DNA of 64,000 nucleotides from the NCBI GenBank assembly GCA_030527185.1, contig JAUNBF010000010.1, forward strand, positions 1-64,000, in the 5' to 3' direction. This DNA comes from Planctomycetia bacterium (lineage in GTDB: Bacteria > Planctomycetota > Planctomycetia > Pirellulales > Thermoguttaceae). This document shows, piece by piece, positions 35,099 through 44,284 of the stretch. The number at the start of each line of letters is the position of its first letter. Position 1 is the first letter of the stretch. Under the pieces are notes generated by a model. The model ran no database searches. It saw nothing but the letters and a program-made list of their open reading frames with translations, and was not told the DNA's origin. A program made the translations under genes and the position numbers.

Positions 35099-36373
35099 AT
35101 GAAACGGGATTATCTCGAATTAAAGCAAAAATTGATGCAGCGTTTTTTGGATAACGCCATTGATAAAGAAACCTACGACACAATGTTGACGGAAATCGAC
35201 CGGATGATCGTTGAGGATCAGGAATTGAATTCCCGTATCGACTTTTCCCCATCCTCTTTGCCCGTTTCGCAGGAACATTTTCATCACCTGTCGGGTTCCC
35301 ATCCTCAGGTACAGGTCATTCCCATTCCCTATCCCTATCCGCCGCAGTCTGTCGCCACTTTCCCTCCTGCCGCCCCTCCCTCTTTTCCAGAACCGGTGGT
35401 AATGCCGGAGGAAGAGCCTTCGCCGGAAATTGACGAGGCCGTTTTGAAGAGTTTGCAACCGGGACAGTCGCTGGAAATCTGGTGGCATCATGCACTGACG
35501 GAAGAGTGCGCGGCGGCCTGGAGAAGAGCCAACGTGCCGATTAAATTGAGCCTGAATCTCAATGGTTCCATTGACGACGCGTCGCTGAAAGTTTTGGGAA
35601 ACGTTCCTCACCTGCGGGAAATCAACCTCACGAGTACGGCCATTTCCGACGATGGTTTACGACATCTCGCTCCGCTGAGCGAATTGGAGTCGCTCATCCT
35701 CATTTCCACACGTGTCCGGGGAACGTCCTTCCAGTATCTGGAAAATTTGAGGTCTTTGCGGGAATTGACGCTCACTTCCTCCGAATTTGGCGACGAGGGG
35801 ATGGAACGGATTGGGACGATGACCTCACTGGAGGAATTGCGTCTGGACGATACGGCAATAACCGATCAGGGAATGCCGTATCTGGAAAAGTTACACGAAT
35901 TGAAGCTCCTCAATTTGCAGGGGTCGCTCATTTCCGATCAGGGGCTGGAAGCTATTGCGGGGCTGGACCAGTTGCTGGAACTGTATTTGGGGGGGACGAT
36001 TCCCTACGATGGATTGGTGTATGAAAGTCCCATTTCCGACGCGGGGCTGAATCTTTTGCAGGATTTGACCGAATTGCGAATTTTGCACCTCAACGATACG
36101 CAAATTTCCGATACGGGGATTCCCTTTTTAAAGAAAATGAAAAAACTTCGGGAATTGAATCTTGCCGACACCTACATTACCGACGCGTCGCTCCCCGCGT
36201 TGCGGCGGCTGGAGTGTCTGCGGGAAGTGATTGTGGATGGAACCGAGATTACTATCTCCGGGATTCGCAAAATTTTTGGACGTGGCAAGGAAGAATATTT
36301 TCACGGTGGCCGGGTCGGTGCCTGGAGCCGTCTGGGAAGATTTCTGGCCAGTCCGTGGAGTCGAAAAAACTGA
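35099..36373 (+). CDS. Leucine-rich repeat protein, planctomycete type
   Basis: 424 residues from the ATG at 35099 (MKRDYLELKQKLMQ). The N-terminal 45 residues resemble a short SHOCT-like helical module (QRFLDNAIDKETYDTMLTEI). A Pro-rich stretch (residues 75-115) leads to about ten 24-residue leucine-rich repeats with the pattern LxxLxLxxTxISDxGL, for example LREINLTSTAISDDGLRHL and LRILHLNDTQISDTGIPFL. Such repeats make a curved surface for protein binding. There is no signal peptide. The frame is open back to 34979, but a good promoter at 34985-35013 falls within that extension, so I prefer 35099; its ribosome site is weak. panB starts 42 bases later. Confidence 0.82.
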   Translation: MKRDYLELKQKLMQRFLDNAIDKETYDTMLTEIDRMIVEDQELNSRIDFSPSSLPVSQEHFHHLSGSHPQVQVIPIPYPYPPQSVATFPPAAPPSFPEPVVMPEEEPSPEIDEAVLKSLQPGQSLEIWWHHALTEECAAAWRRANVPIKLSLNLNGSIDDASLKVLGNVPHLREINLTSTAISDDGLRHLAPLSELESLILISTRVRGTSFQYLENLRSLRELTLTSSEFGDEGMERIGTMTSLEELRLDDTAITDQGMPYLEKLHELKLLNLQGSLISDQGLEAIAGLDQLLELYLGGTIPYDGLVYESPISDAGLNLLQDLTELRILHLNDTQISDTGIPFLKKMKKLRELNLADTYITDASLPALRRLECLREVIVDGTEITISGIRKIFGRGKEEYFHGGRVGAWSRLGRFLASPWSRKN

Positions 36374-36415
36374 CGTTTTCAAGAGGATTTCCCCAACAAT
36401 TAAGGAACAGAAACC

Positions 36416-37180
36416 ATGTCGATGACGATTCCCCAATTCACCGCCATTAAAAAAACCGGCCGCAAAATCTCCATGCTCACCGCCTACGATTTTCTGACGG
36501 GTCGATTGGCGGAAGAGGGAAAAATGGATGGGATTTTAGTGGGGGACAGTTTGGGAATGGTCGTTCAGGGACGAAAAAATACCCTCTCCGTCACGCTGGA
36601 ACAAATGATCTACCACACGGAAATGGTCGTTCGTGGCGCTCCCAACACGATCGTCATTGCAGATTTGCCGTTTCCTGGCGGACATCAGAGTGAGGAGGAG
36701 ACGCTGCGGGATTGTGCTTTGATTCTGAAAAAAACCGGCTGTCATGGGGTGAAACTGGAATCTTCCTCGCGTCAAAAAATCATCGTCGAGCGGCTCGTGC
36801 AGGCCGGAATCCCTGTTTTGGGGCATATCGGACTTTTGCCGCAGCAGATTCAGCAGTTGGGAAAGTATTCCCTCCAACGACAACGGGAACAACTTCTGGA
36901 AGATGCTCTGGCAATTGAGAACGCCGGGGCATTTGCCGTCGTCATGGAATGTATCGCTCCCGAAATTGCCGGGGAAATCAGCCAGACGCTCGCCATTCCC
37001 ACCATCGGAATCGGCTCGGGAAAAGGTTGCGACGGGCAGATTCTCGTCATGCACGACATTCTGGGACTCTCCGGTCGCACACCCCGTCATGCCCGCCAGT
37101 ACGTGGATTTGGGGACGCAACTGGTGGAAGCTATCTCGCGGTACAAAACTGATGTGGAGAACGGTTCTTTTCCTGAGTAA
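36416..37180 (+). CDS. panB: 3-methyl-2-oxobutanoate hydroxymethyltransferase PanB
   Basis: 254 residues. First committed step of pantothenate synthesis: adds a hydroxymethyl group from methylene-tetrahydrofolate to ketoisovalerate. Motifs: KISMLTAYDFLTGRLAEE, DGILVGDSLGMVVQGRKNTL, VRGAPNTIVIADLPFPGG, GIPVLGHIGLLPQQ, and the catalytic Glu in AVVMECIAPEIAGEI. Ribosome site AAGGAAC. It probably shares transcription with the LRR gene. No panC or panD is present. Confidence 0.95.
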   Translation: MSMTIPQFTAIKKTGRKISMLTAYDFLTGRLAEEGKMDGILVGDSLGMVVQGRKNTLSVTLEQMIYHTEMVVRGAPNTIVIADLPFPGGHQSEEETLRDCALILKKTGCHGVKLESSSRQKIIVERLVQAGIPVLGHIGLLPQQIQQLGKYSLQRQREQLLEDALAIENAGAFAVVMECIAPEIAGEISQTLAIPTIGIGSGKGCDGQILVMHDILGLSGRTPRHARQYVDLGTQLVEAISRYKTDVENGSFPE

Positions 37181-37288
37181 AACCTTTCTCCAAAGTGTCT
37201 TCCGCACGTATGCCGCTTGAAAATCGGTTCCCCGACTCGATCTTTTCGGCGGATACTGGAGTCCGAGATGGCGTTTTCCCCGGGTGGG

Positions 37289-37317
37289 TTGTAAAAAATT
37301 TCCCCCCAGATTATAAT
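37289..37317 (+). promoter_or_regulatory. Promoter of the esterase operon
   Basis: TTGTAA (37289-37294), 17 bases, TATAAT (37312-37317), 55 bases before the ATG at 37373. Confidence 0.7.
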
Positions 37318-37372
37318 GCGTGGAACGTGATTGGATTTTTGTGTCATCTTTGACTTTGACGAAGGAGTTCCC

Positions 37373-38644
37373 ATGAAACCAAAATATTTTGCGTCCGCAT
37401 TCCTGTTTTTATTCCTCTGCGGTGGATTCCTGCTGGCGGAAAGAGTCATCACGATCGAACTGGATCGTCCCTCCCAGGTTTACCATCTTTCCGAAAAGGC
37501 CGTTTTCACCATGACCGTTTTGGACGAAAATGGTGTACCTCTGCGGGAAGGGACTGCCCAAATCCGTTTCCAGAACGATTTTCGCGACGTTTTGCGGGAA
37601 GAAAAATGGAATCTGGCGGAGAAAAATCCTCTCGTGGTGGAAGAATCGCTCCGCCAACCAGGTTTTCTGAGCCTGACCGTCACATCGGAAAAGGCGATCA
37701 AGCGTGCCGCCGCAGGTTTCGAGCCGGAAAAAATTATGCCTGCGCAGGATTGTCCGGCTGATTTCTGGGAGTTTTGGGAAAATCTGAAAAAAGAGGTGCG
37801 GGAGCTTCCAGAAGAACTGAAACTGGAGGAAATTCCCTTCCTCTGCAATGAAAAACGAACCGTTTCGCGGCTCTCCATCCGAACACTGGACAATCAGTTG
37901 GCTCATGGATTCCTTTCCATGCCGAAAAATCAGGGAGATGGGCCATTTCCACTCCTCGTCATGGTGCCGGGGGCGGGGCCAGGTTGCGGACCGGATACCC
38001 ACTGGTGTACGCAAGGTTTTGTCGTGCTGCACATGAACGTTTTCCCCTACCCCTGTCCTCTTGATGGTGCCGAGCGGAAGAAAGTTTACGACGCGTTTCA
38101 TCAAAACCTGCCACTGCGGTATTGCTATGACGGAGCCCCCGACCGAAACAAATATTTCTTCCGCAATGCCTATCTCGGAATTGATCGGGCAATCGACGCG
38201 GTACTGCGGATGCCACAGGTCGATGCCACGCGAGTGGGCTACCATGGAGTCAGCCAGGGTGGGGCTTCAGGATTGATTTTAGGTGGTTTGAACGGCAAAT
38301 TCCACTACATCGTCGCCAGCGTCCCGGCTTTGTGTGACCATGGTGGCGGATTGTTGGGACGTTCTCCCGGCTGGCCGAAACTTTACGACACGGTGAAAGA
38401 CCCGCAGGTTCAAGTGATGGGGCCGTATTTCGACGGCGAAAATTTTGCCCGCCGAATCACCTGTCCCATTCAGGTCACGGTTGGATTCATCGACACCACA
38501 TGCAGTCCCAGTTCCGTCTATGCCGCTTACAACAGCATTCCCTCCACGCGGAAAGTCATGCTGCATGAAGTCAAACGTGGACATGATACTGGTGAGAAGC
38601 ATTCGCAGGCGTTTGGGTGGTTGGTCGAAAATTTGAAGAAGTAA
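37373..38644 (+). CDS. Exported acetyl xylan esterase-family (CE7-like) hydrolase
   Basis: 423 residues, ATG at 37373 with GAAGGAG. Signal peptide MKPKYFASAFLFLFLCGGFL. An N-terminal beta-sandwich (residues 22-120) precedes an alpha/beta hydrolase domain related to acetyl xylan esterase. The triad can be read: Ser in YHGVSQGGASG, Asp in TVGFIDTTCSPS (the CE7 signature region) and His in VKRGHDTGEKH. It should remove acetyl or similar groups from carbohydrates outside the cytoplasm. The SMP-30-like gene follows 23 bases later, so the pair is an operon that may act on plant-derived sugars. Confidence 0.85.
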   Translation: MKPKYFASAFLFLFLCGGFLLAERVITIELDRPSQVYHLSEKAVFTMTVLDENGVPLREGTAQIRFQNDFRDVLREEKWNLAEKNPLVVEESLRQPGFLSLTVTSEKAIKRAAAGFEPEKIMPAQDCPADFWEFWENLKKEVRELPEELKLEEIPFLCNEKRTVSRLSIRTLDNQLAHGFLSMPKNQGDGPFPLLVMVPGAGPGCGPDTHWCTQGFVVLHMNVFPYPCPLDGAERKKVYDAFHQNLPLRYCYDGAPDRNKYFFRNAYLGIDRAIDAVLRMPQVDATRVGYHGVSQGGASGLILGGLNGKFHYIVASVPALCDHGGGLLGRSPGWPKLYDTVKDPQVQVMGPYFDGENFARRITCPIQVTVGFIDTTCSPSSVYAAYNSIPSTRKVMLHEVKRGHDTGEKHSQAFGWLVENLKK

Positions 38645-38667
38645 GTAAAAAATAAGGAGGAAACAAC

Positions 38668-39741
38668 ATGAAAAAATTAGCCATGACTTTATGGATTTTG
38701 GGACTTTGCGTTCAGGGAAGCTGGGGCGAAGAGGGAAAACCGGCGACCGAACCGCTCACGAAGGCAGAGCTTTTCTGCGCGTTGCCGGAATTCTGCCCGA
38801 CACCGGATGGTTTTGCCCGTGCGCCATGGGGCGATATTTTGCTATCGTGCCCGAACTATGCCGATCCGTCGCATCCAGCGGTGATTTTGCGAATCACCCC
38901 GGATAAAAAAGTGCGTCTGTGGGCAATTTGTCCCATCGACCCGGCGACTGGATTTGCGGGTCCGATGGGGATGGAGTTTGGCCCGGATGGGAATCTCTAC
39001 ATTGCCGACAATCAGGGCTGGCAGTACACCGAGCGGATGGGACGTGTTCTGCGGATTCTTGTCAACGAGCAGCACCGCCCGGTCGGTTGCGAAGTGGTGG
39101 CTTACAACTTTGCCCACCCCAATGGCATTCGGATTCGCGACGGCTACATTTACGTCTCGCACAGCATGATTGAAAAAGATGCCGACGGGAAACTCCTCTC
39201 CGGCGTGTATCGTTTTCCGTTGGATGCCAAAGATGTGAAGGTGGAAAACTCCGTTCGTGACCCGCACGTTTTCGGCGTCCTCAAAACGGAAAATCCCGAC
39301 TGTCAGTACGGGCTGGACGGGATGTGCTTCGACAAAGAGGGGAATCTCTATCTGGGAAATTTTGGCGACGGCTCGATTTTCAAAGTGACGTTTAATGAAA
39401 AAGGGGAACCGTCTGAACCGACGCTCTTTGCCAAGGGGACGGAGATGATTTCCAACGACGGCATGATTTACGGCGACGATGGCAATATCTATTTGTGCGA
39501 CTTCTCGCAAAACGCGGTATTGGCGGTGACACCTGAAGGAAAAATCATCACGATTGCCAAAAATGGCGATACCGACGGTGCCGATGGCTCGCTCGACGAA
39601 CCGGGCGACCTGATTCAGGATGGAAAAACGCTGATCATCTCCAATTTCGACAACGTTCCCGGCCCGCCGCACGTCAATCAGAAGCACGACAAGCCCTACA
39701 CCCTCTCGATTATCTCGCTCGAAGGGCTGGAAATTCGGTAG
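38668..39741 (+). CDS. Exported SMP-30/gluconolactonase-like beta-propeller
   Basis: 357 residues, AAGGAGG ribosome site. Signal peptide MKKLAMTLWILGLCVQGSWG. Repeated blades with GxDGNLYIAD, DGMCFDKEGNLYLGNFGDG and YGDDGNIYLCDFSQ match the six-bladed propeller of SMP-30/gluconolactonase proteins, which open sugar lactones or bind metal. Residues of the metal site (Glu in the first blade, Asn and Asp later) are plausible but not certain. Operon with the preceding esterase; a hairpin follows at 39774. Confidence 0.8.
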   Translation: MKKLAMTLWILGLCVQGSWGEEGKPATEPLTKAELFCALPEFCPTPDGFARAPWGDILLSCPNYADPSHPAVILRITPDKKVRLWAICPIDPATGFAGPMGMEFGPDGNLYIADNQGWQYTERMGRVLRILVNEQHRPVGCEVVAYNFAHPNGIRIRDGYIYVSHSMIEKDADGKLLSGVYRFPLDAKDVKVENSVRDPHVFGVLKTENPDCQYGLDGMCFDKEGNLYLGNFGDGSIFKVTFNEKGEPSEPTLFAKGTEMISNDGMIYGDDGNIYLCDFSQNAVLAVTPEGKIITIAKNGDTDGADGSLDEPGDLIQDGKTLIISNFDNVPGPPHVNQKHDKPYTLSIISLEGLEIR

Positions 39742-39773
39742 TTTGGGGAAAGTGGCGTGCAAGGAATGCGAAA

Positions 39774-39809
39774 CCGGGAATCGGGAAATCGATTTTTTCC
39801 CACTCCCGG
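39774..39809. terminator. Hairpin between convergent genes
   Basis: Two stacked stems: CCGGGA (39774-39779) with TCCCGG (39804-39809), and inside them GGGAAA with TTTCCC. It lies between the SMP-30-like gene and the convergent DUF368 gene. There is no T tail. Confidence 0.55.
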
Positions 39810-39821
39810 CGCATTCGGTTG

Positions 39822-40742
39822 TCATGAGTGGCTCGACAGCTTGCTCGCCAGATATTCCAACACAAAGATCAACGCCAGACCACCCACCAGTGCCACCGCC
39901 ACATGCCCGACCAACATCGGCGTTATCGCTTCGGACGGAAGTGCCACAAACTCTTTTTTTCCAGCCACTTCCAGCATTTTCTGAAACGGCCAGAGGCATT
40001 TCAGCGAACCGAGCATGAAACCGCACATCACGGCCATCGTCTGGTTGTGGAAGTGTTTCAGCAGCCAGCGCAGCAACTTCGCAAAAGAGACCAGCCCAAT
40101 CACGCACCCGCACGCGAAAACGACCAGCACCGTCAACTCGTTCAGATTCGTTTTCAGGTGTACCACATTACGCACCTTCTCGATAATGTACGCGTATTCG
40201 CCCAGCAGCAGAAGGACATACGACCCGCTGATTCCTGGCAAAATCATCGCACAAATCGCAATCATGCCGCATAAAAAGACGTATCCCAGGTGGGTACTCC
40301 CCGACATCGTGTTCAGGCTCACAATGCCCCAGGCCGCTACCGCTCCCAAAACGAGCGAAAGGGTCGTGACGAACGTATGTTTCGGTATCCGGCGGAACAG
40401 AATCCATACAGAACCCAAAATCAGTCCGGTAAATGCCGCGAATGTCACGGGGAGGTGATTCTCCAGCAGGTGCAGCACCGGAACCGTCGAAGTCACGATT
40501 CCGAAAACAACTCCGGCAACCAGCGTTACCATGAAAAGAAGGTCGATTCGTGCGGCCGCCTCCTTCCACTTCCCCGACAAAACCAGGGAAAACGTCTGCG
40601 TATCGCAGTGGCTGATGGCCGTAACCAGTCGCTCATAAACGCCGACGATCATGGCGATCGTTCCACCTGAAATGCCGGGAATCGTGTCCGCAACGCCCAT
40701 CAGAGCGCCGCGTATAAAATGGGATATTTTCGGGATGTTCAT
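39822..40742 (-). CDS. DUF368 polyprenyl-phosphate transporter-like protein
   Basis: 306 residues with about eight membrane segments. DUF368 proteins (PopT in Gram-positive bacteria) are reported to return undecaprenyl phosphate across the membrane. The duplicated family motif is clear: GVADTIPGISGGTIAMIVG near residue 17 and MILPGISGSYVLLLLGEY near 163, each with PGISG at a helix break. It complements uppS (4561), which makes the lipid carrier. No clear ribosome site precedes the ATG. A heptamer repeat (TGATTGA twice) lies 8 bases upstream. Confidence 0.88.
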   Translation of the reverse strand: MNIPKISHFIRGALMGVADTIPGISGGTIAMIVGVYERLVTAISHCDTQTFSLVLSGKWKEAAARIDLLFMVTLVAGVVFGIVTSTVPVLHLLENHLPVTFAAFTGLILGSVWILFRRIPKHTFVTTLSLVLGAVAAWGIVSLNTMSGSTHLGYVFLCGMIAICAMILPGISGSYVLLLLGEYAYIIEKVRNVVHLKTNLNELTVLVVFACGCVIGLVSFAKLLRWLLKHFHNQTMAVMCGFMLGSLKCLWPFQKMLEVAGKKEFVALPSEAITPMLVGHVAVALVGGLALIFVLEYLASKLSSHS

Positions 40743-40749
40743 AAAATAA

Positions 40750-40763
40750 TGATTGATGATTGA
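40750..40763. repeat. Tandem heptamer repeat
   Basis: Two copies of TGATTGA immediately upstream of the DUF368 gene; see the similar repeats at 30667 and 34403. Confidence 0.5.
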
Positions 40764-40830
40764 CTAAAGTTGTATTTATACCGTACTCTCTAATTACAAA
40801 CCCCCAAGGTTGTTTTTTATTGACAGGTCT

Positions 40831-42654
40831 CTAGTTCGCAAAGCGCGAAACCGTTTCCGCGAAGGGACGTAAATCCGCTTCCACAGCCGCGAGTCGTTGG
40901 GAAAGATTTTCCGCGCTGCCGGGTGGGACAGACGCGAAAAGGTAAAATTTCACTTTCGGCTCGGTGCCGCTGGGACGCACCGCGACCGCATTTCCCGGCT
41001 CTTCCAGTTCCAGAAAAACCAGTTTCCCTTTCGGACCTGCCAGAGGTGTTTTTCTCCCGGTCGCCAGTTCGAGTGTCGTGCCGGAATCGTAGTCGTGAGC
41101 GTACAGAACCCGTTGCCCACCCAACACGCGGGGCGGATCATTCTGGAAGAGTTCCATCAGTTGCGTCATCCGAATCATTCCGTCGGAACCAGCCATTTGT
41201 ATGGAAAACGCATCTTCCGCAAACGTTCCGTAACGGGCAAAAATGTCGGCCAGTTTTTCGTAAAGCGTTTTTCCTTCAGCCTTTGCGGCCGCGGCAATTT
41301 CACACAATACCAGCGACGCCACCGCCGCATCCTTATCGCGGGCATGGGTTCCGATGAGAAAACCGTACGATTCCTCCGCTCCCAGGACGAATTTTTCCGG
41401 CCCGAAAGTTTCGATCGCACCGCCGATGTATTTGAATCCGACCAGCAAATCCCGTACCGTCCGAATTCCGTAGGCATCGGCAATTTGCTTCAAAAGCGGC
41501 GTGGTGACCAACGTTTCCACCAGATAATGATCCCGCGTCAGGGTCTGGTTCCGCTCCATTCGGTGGAGGAGATACTCGGCCATAATCGCGGCCATCTGGT
41601 TTCCGGTGAGCGTCGTCCATTCGTCGGGGGTCTGGAACGATTTCGGCACAGCACATCCCAAACGGTCGGCGTCGGGATCGGTAGCCAGAATCAGATCGAC
41701 GTTTCCTTTTTCTTTGGCCTCGGCCATAATTGCGTCGAAAACGGCTGGATTTTCCGGGTTCGAGACATGATTCGGCACGTTGGGAAAGTCACCGCTCGGC
41801 TCCGCATGGAGGGCAAAAAGCTCCACATTTTCAAAACCTGCCCGTTCCAGTACCGGCAAAACGCAGCTTCCCCCCACACCATGAAGCGGGGAGTAAATCA
41901 CGTTCAAATCCCTCGGTCCCGGTTGGCTCACTTTCAGAACCGCCTCGAAAAATGCCTCGTCCACTTCGTCCTGGCAATATTTCACCTTCCCAGCCGCAAG
42001 TGCATCGGCAAAAGGTGTTTTCAGAACTTTCTCGCAGTGCATCACCCGGTCGATGATTCTCGCGTCGTGTGGCGGCAAAACCTGCCCACCGGTTGACCAG
42101 TAAACCTTCACCGCGTTGTCGCTGGGAGGATTGTGGCTGGCGGTGACCATGATTCCGCAGTCGCATTTTTTGTAGCGAACCATGAACGACATTTCCGGCG
42201 TGCTGCGATAACCGTCGAGAAACCAGACCTGAAATCCATTGGCTGCCATGATCGACGCACAAAGTTCCGCAAACTCCCGCGAACGGTGGCGTGTGTCGTA
42301 CGCAATGGCACAACTGGGTTGGTGCGAAGCCCCTTCTGCCGCCAGGTATTCCAGAACATACGACGCCAGCCCCTGGGCACTTTGGCCGATCGTCACATCG
42401 TTGATGGCATTCGTACCCACCGGAAACATTTTCCCGCGTCGTCCACCTGTGCCAAACGGAATAACCGTCCAGAAAGCATCGTCCAGTTCCTTCCAGCTTC
42501 CCTTCTCGATCAACGCCCCCAAAATCGGGAGATAACCCGCATATTGCTCATCCGTCAGCCAAAGTCGGAGATTGTTTCCCGCTCCGGGGGTGATTTTTTT
42601 CGTTTCAACCGCTTCTTCGACGGTCTGTAACCATGCCTGCTGTTGGGAGTCCAT
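40831..42654 (-). CDS. Phosphoglucomutase/phosphomannomutase
   Basis: 607 residues; ribosome site AAAGGAT before the ATG at 42654. Alpha-D-phosphohexomutase that moves phosphate between C1 and C6 of glucose or mannose, feeding sugar nucleotide synthesis. Motifs: phosphoserine loop MVTASHNPPSDNAVKVY, metal loop LATDPDADRLGCAVP, sugar loop VLGAEESYGFLIG and the C-terminal phosphate site AVRPSGTEPKVKFYLF. The length is of the long PGM2-like form. Promoter at 42696-42724, divergent from alkaline phosphatase. Confidence 0.94.
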   Translation of the reverse strand: MDSQQQAWLQTVEEAVETKKITPGAGNNLRLWLTDEQYAGYLPILGALIEKGSWKELDDAFWTVIPFGTGGRRGKMFPVGTNAINDVTIGQSAQGLASYVLEYLAAEGASHQPSCAIAYDTRHRSREFAELCASIMAANGFQVWFLDGYRSTPEMSFMVRYKKCDCGIMVTASHNPPSDNAVKVYWSTGGQVLPPHDARIIDRVMHCEKVLKTPFADALAAGKVKYCQDEVDEAFFEAVLKVSQPGPRDLNVIYSPLHGVGGSCVLPVLERAGFENVELFALHAEPSGDFPNVPNHVSNPENPAVFDAIMAEAKEKGNVDLILATDPDADRLGCAVPKSFQTPDEWTTLTGNQMAAIMAEYLLHRMERNQTLTRDHYLVETLVTTPLLKQIADAYGIRTVRDLLVGFKYIGGAIETFGPEKFVLGAEESYGFLIGTHARDKDAAVASLVLCEIAAAAKAEGKTLYEKLADIFARYGTFAEDAFSIQMAGSDGMIRMTQLMELFQNDPPRVLGGQRVLYAHDYDSGTTLELATGRKTPLAGPKGKLVFLELEEPGNAVAVRPSGTEPKVKFYLFASVPPGSAENLSQRLAAVEADLRPFAETVSRFAN

Positions 42655-42695
42655 CGTACTCTATCCTTTCCTTTGCCAAAACACTTCTTATTTCC

Positions 42696-42724
42696 ATTAT
42701 AACAAAAAAGTTCCTTTCCGGCAA
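42696..42724 (-). promoter_or_regulatory. Promoter of the phosphohexomutase
   Basis: Minus strand TTGCCG (42719-42724), 17 bases, TATAAT (42696-42701). Confidence 0.75.
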
Positions 42725-42776
42725 GGTGCTGGGAAAATGATGCCGTGGAGAGATGAGAAAGTGAGAGGGGCGTTCC

Positions 42777-42805
42777 TTTACCATTTCAAGAAAAAATGGT
42801 ATAAT
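42777..42805 (+). promoter_or_regulatory. Promoter of alkaline phosphatase
   Basis: TATAAT (42800-42805) with a weak -35 TTTACC (42777-42782), 17-base spacer. No clear Pho box was recognised. Confidence 0.6.
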
Positions 42806-42858
42806 GTTTTCTATTGTTTTCAAGATATGCCAACGTTAAGTATCGAGGAGAATGGAAA

Positions 42859-44265
42859 ATGAGAGGGTTTTCGGGATGTTTTCAGTGGATTTTGCTCGCT
42901 GTTTTGACATCGAGTGCCTGGGGGAGTGAGAATCCGCCTGTCGCCAAGTATGTTTTCCTGTTCATTGGAGACGGCATGTCCGTTCCCCAAAGGATGATGG
43001 CCGAAGAGTTTCAACAGGAAGTCCATAAAAAAGGGTTGGTCATGAACTCCTTCCCCTACCAGGTTCTGACAAAAACCCCTTCCGCCAACTCCTTCATTAC
43101 GGACTCGGCTGCCAGTGGAACTGCCATTGCGTGCGGTGAAAAGACGAACAACGGACGCATTGGAACCGATCCCACCGGCAAACGTCTGGAATCCATTGCC
43201 CGGACAGCTCACAAAAGTGGTCGCCGGGTCGGAATCCTCACCAGCGTGACGCTCAACCATGCCACTCCCGCCTCTTTCTATGGTTACAACGACAGCCGGG
43301 GGAACTATTATTCCCTGGGACTCGATTTGATTCACTCCGGTTTTGAATTTTTTGCCGGGGGTGCCATCGACCGCTATAACGACGAAAAAGATGGTAAATT
43401 CCAGGGAAATATCTATGAATTGGCTCAAAAAGAAGGATACCAGGTCTTTCATGAAAAGAGTGACCTGTCCAAAATCGAACCGGGAATGGGAAAAGTGATT
43501 CTCTGCCGGAAAGATGGGGCACTCCCCTACGCCATCGACGCGGAGGAGGGGGATTTGGAGCTTGTGGAGCTGACCCGGAAAGGAATCGAAATGCTCGACA
43601 ATCCCCAGGGCTTTTTCATGATGGTGGAAGGTGGAAAGATCGACTGGATGTGCCACGCCAACGACGCGGGAACGGTACTGCGCGAAACGATTCATCTCGA
43701 CGAGGCGATTCAGGTCGCTTACGAATTTGCCCAGAAACATCCTGATGAAACGCTGATCGTGGTGACGGGCGACCATGAAACCGGTGGGTTGACGCTTGGC
43801 TTTGCGGGGACAGGCTACCAGTCCTACATCCATCGTCTCCAGTTTCAGAAATGTTCGCAGGATGTTTTCCGAAGTCGGTTGCAGAAAGAGTTGGAAAAAC
43901 TGCCGAAAGACGCGAAGTGGGAAGCGATCCAGCCGCTGTTGACCGAATCGTTTGGGCTGGCCTTTACCGAGGATCGGGAAAATCCGATGCGGGTCCGCTC
44001 CGCCGAACGAAAAATGCTGGAAGAGGCGTTTCAGAACTCCTTTCAGGAAAAGAAAATTTCCGCCTCCCCCCTGACGACCACCACGGTCCGACTTTTCAAC
44101 AATAAAGCTGGCTTGGCCTGGACGACCAACGCACACACCGCGTTGCCTGTCAATACCACGGCGTATGGCGTCGGAGCGGAAGTTTTTTCAGGAATGATCG
44201 ACAATACCGACATTGCCAAAAAACTCCGTCCGATTCTCCAGCAGCCTGCCGTTTCGTCCAAATAA
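42859..44265 (+). CDS. Secreted alkaline phosphatase
   Basis: 468 residues, ATG at 42859 after GAGGAG. Signal peptide MRGFSGCFQWILLAVLTSSA, cleavage near WGS. Phosphomonoesterase with two zinc and one magnesium ion. Nucleophile Ser83 in ITDSAASGTAIACG, N-terminal metal Asp in FLFIGDGMSVPQ, further metal ligands in VEGGKIDWMCHANDAGT and VVTGDHETGGL. It frees phosphate from organic sources outside the cell, which fits with the nearby GDPD phosphodiesterase and polyphosphate genes. The YibE/F gene follows 19 bases later. Confidence 0.94.
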   Translation: MRGFSGCFQWILLAVLTSSAWGSENPPVAKYVFLFIGDGMSVPQRMMAEEFQQEVHKKGLVMNSFPYQVLTKTPSANSFITDSAASGTAIACGEKTNNGRIGTDPTGKRLESIARTAHKSGRRVGILTSVTLNHATPASFYGYNDSRGNYYSLGLDLIHSGFEFFAGGAIDRYNDEKDGKFQGNIYELAQKEGYQVFHEKSDLSKIEPGMGKVILCRKDGALPYAIDAEEGDLELVELTRKGIEMLDNPQGFFMMVEGGKIDWMCHANDAGTVLRETIHLDEAIQVAYEFAQKHPDETLIVVTGDHETGGLTLGFAGTGYQSYIHRLQFQKCSQDVFRSRLQKELEKLPKDAKWEAIQPLLTESFGLAFTEDRENPMRVRSAERKMLEEAFQNSFQEKKISASPLTTTTVRLFNNKAGLAWTTNAHTALPVNTTAYGVGAEVFSGMIDNTDIAKKLRPILQQPAVSSK

Positions 44266-44284
44266 TTTCGCAAGAGGAACGACC

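Noticed and set aside
40897-42096. Plus-strand frame of 399 codons
   Set aside because: Shadow of the phosphohexomutase gene.
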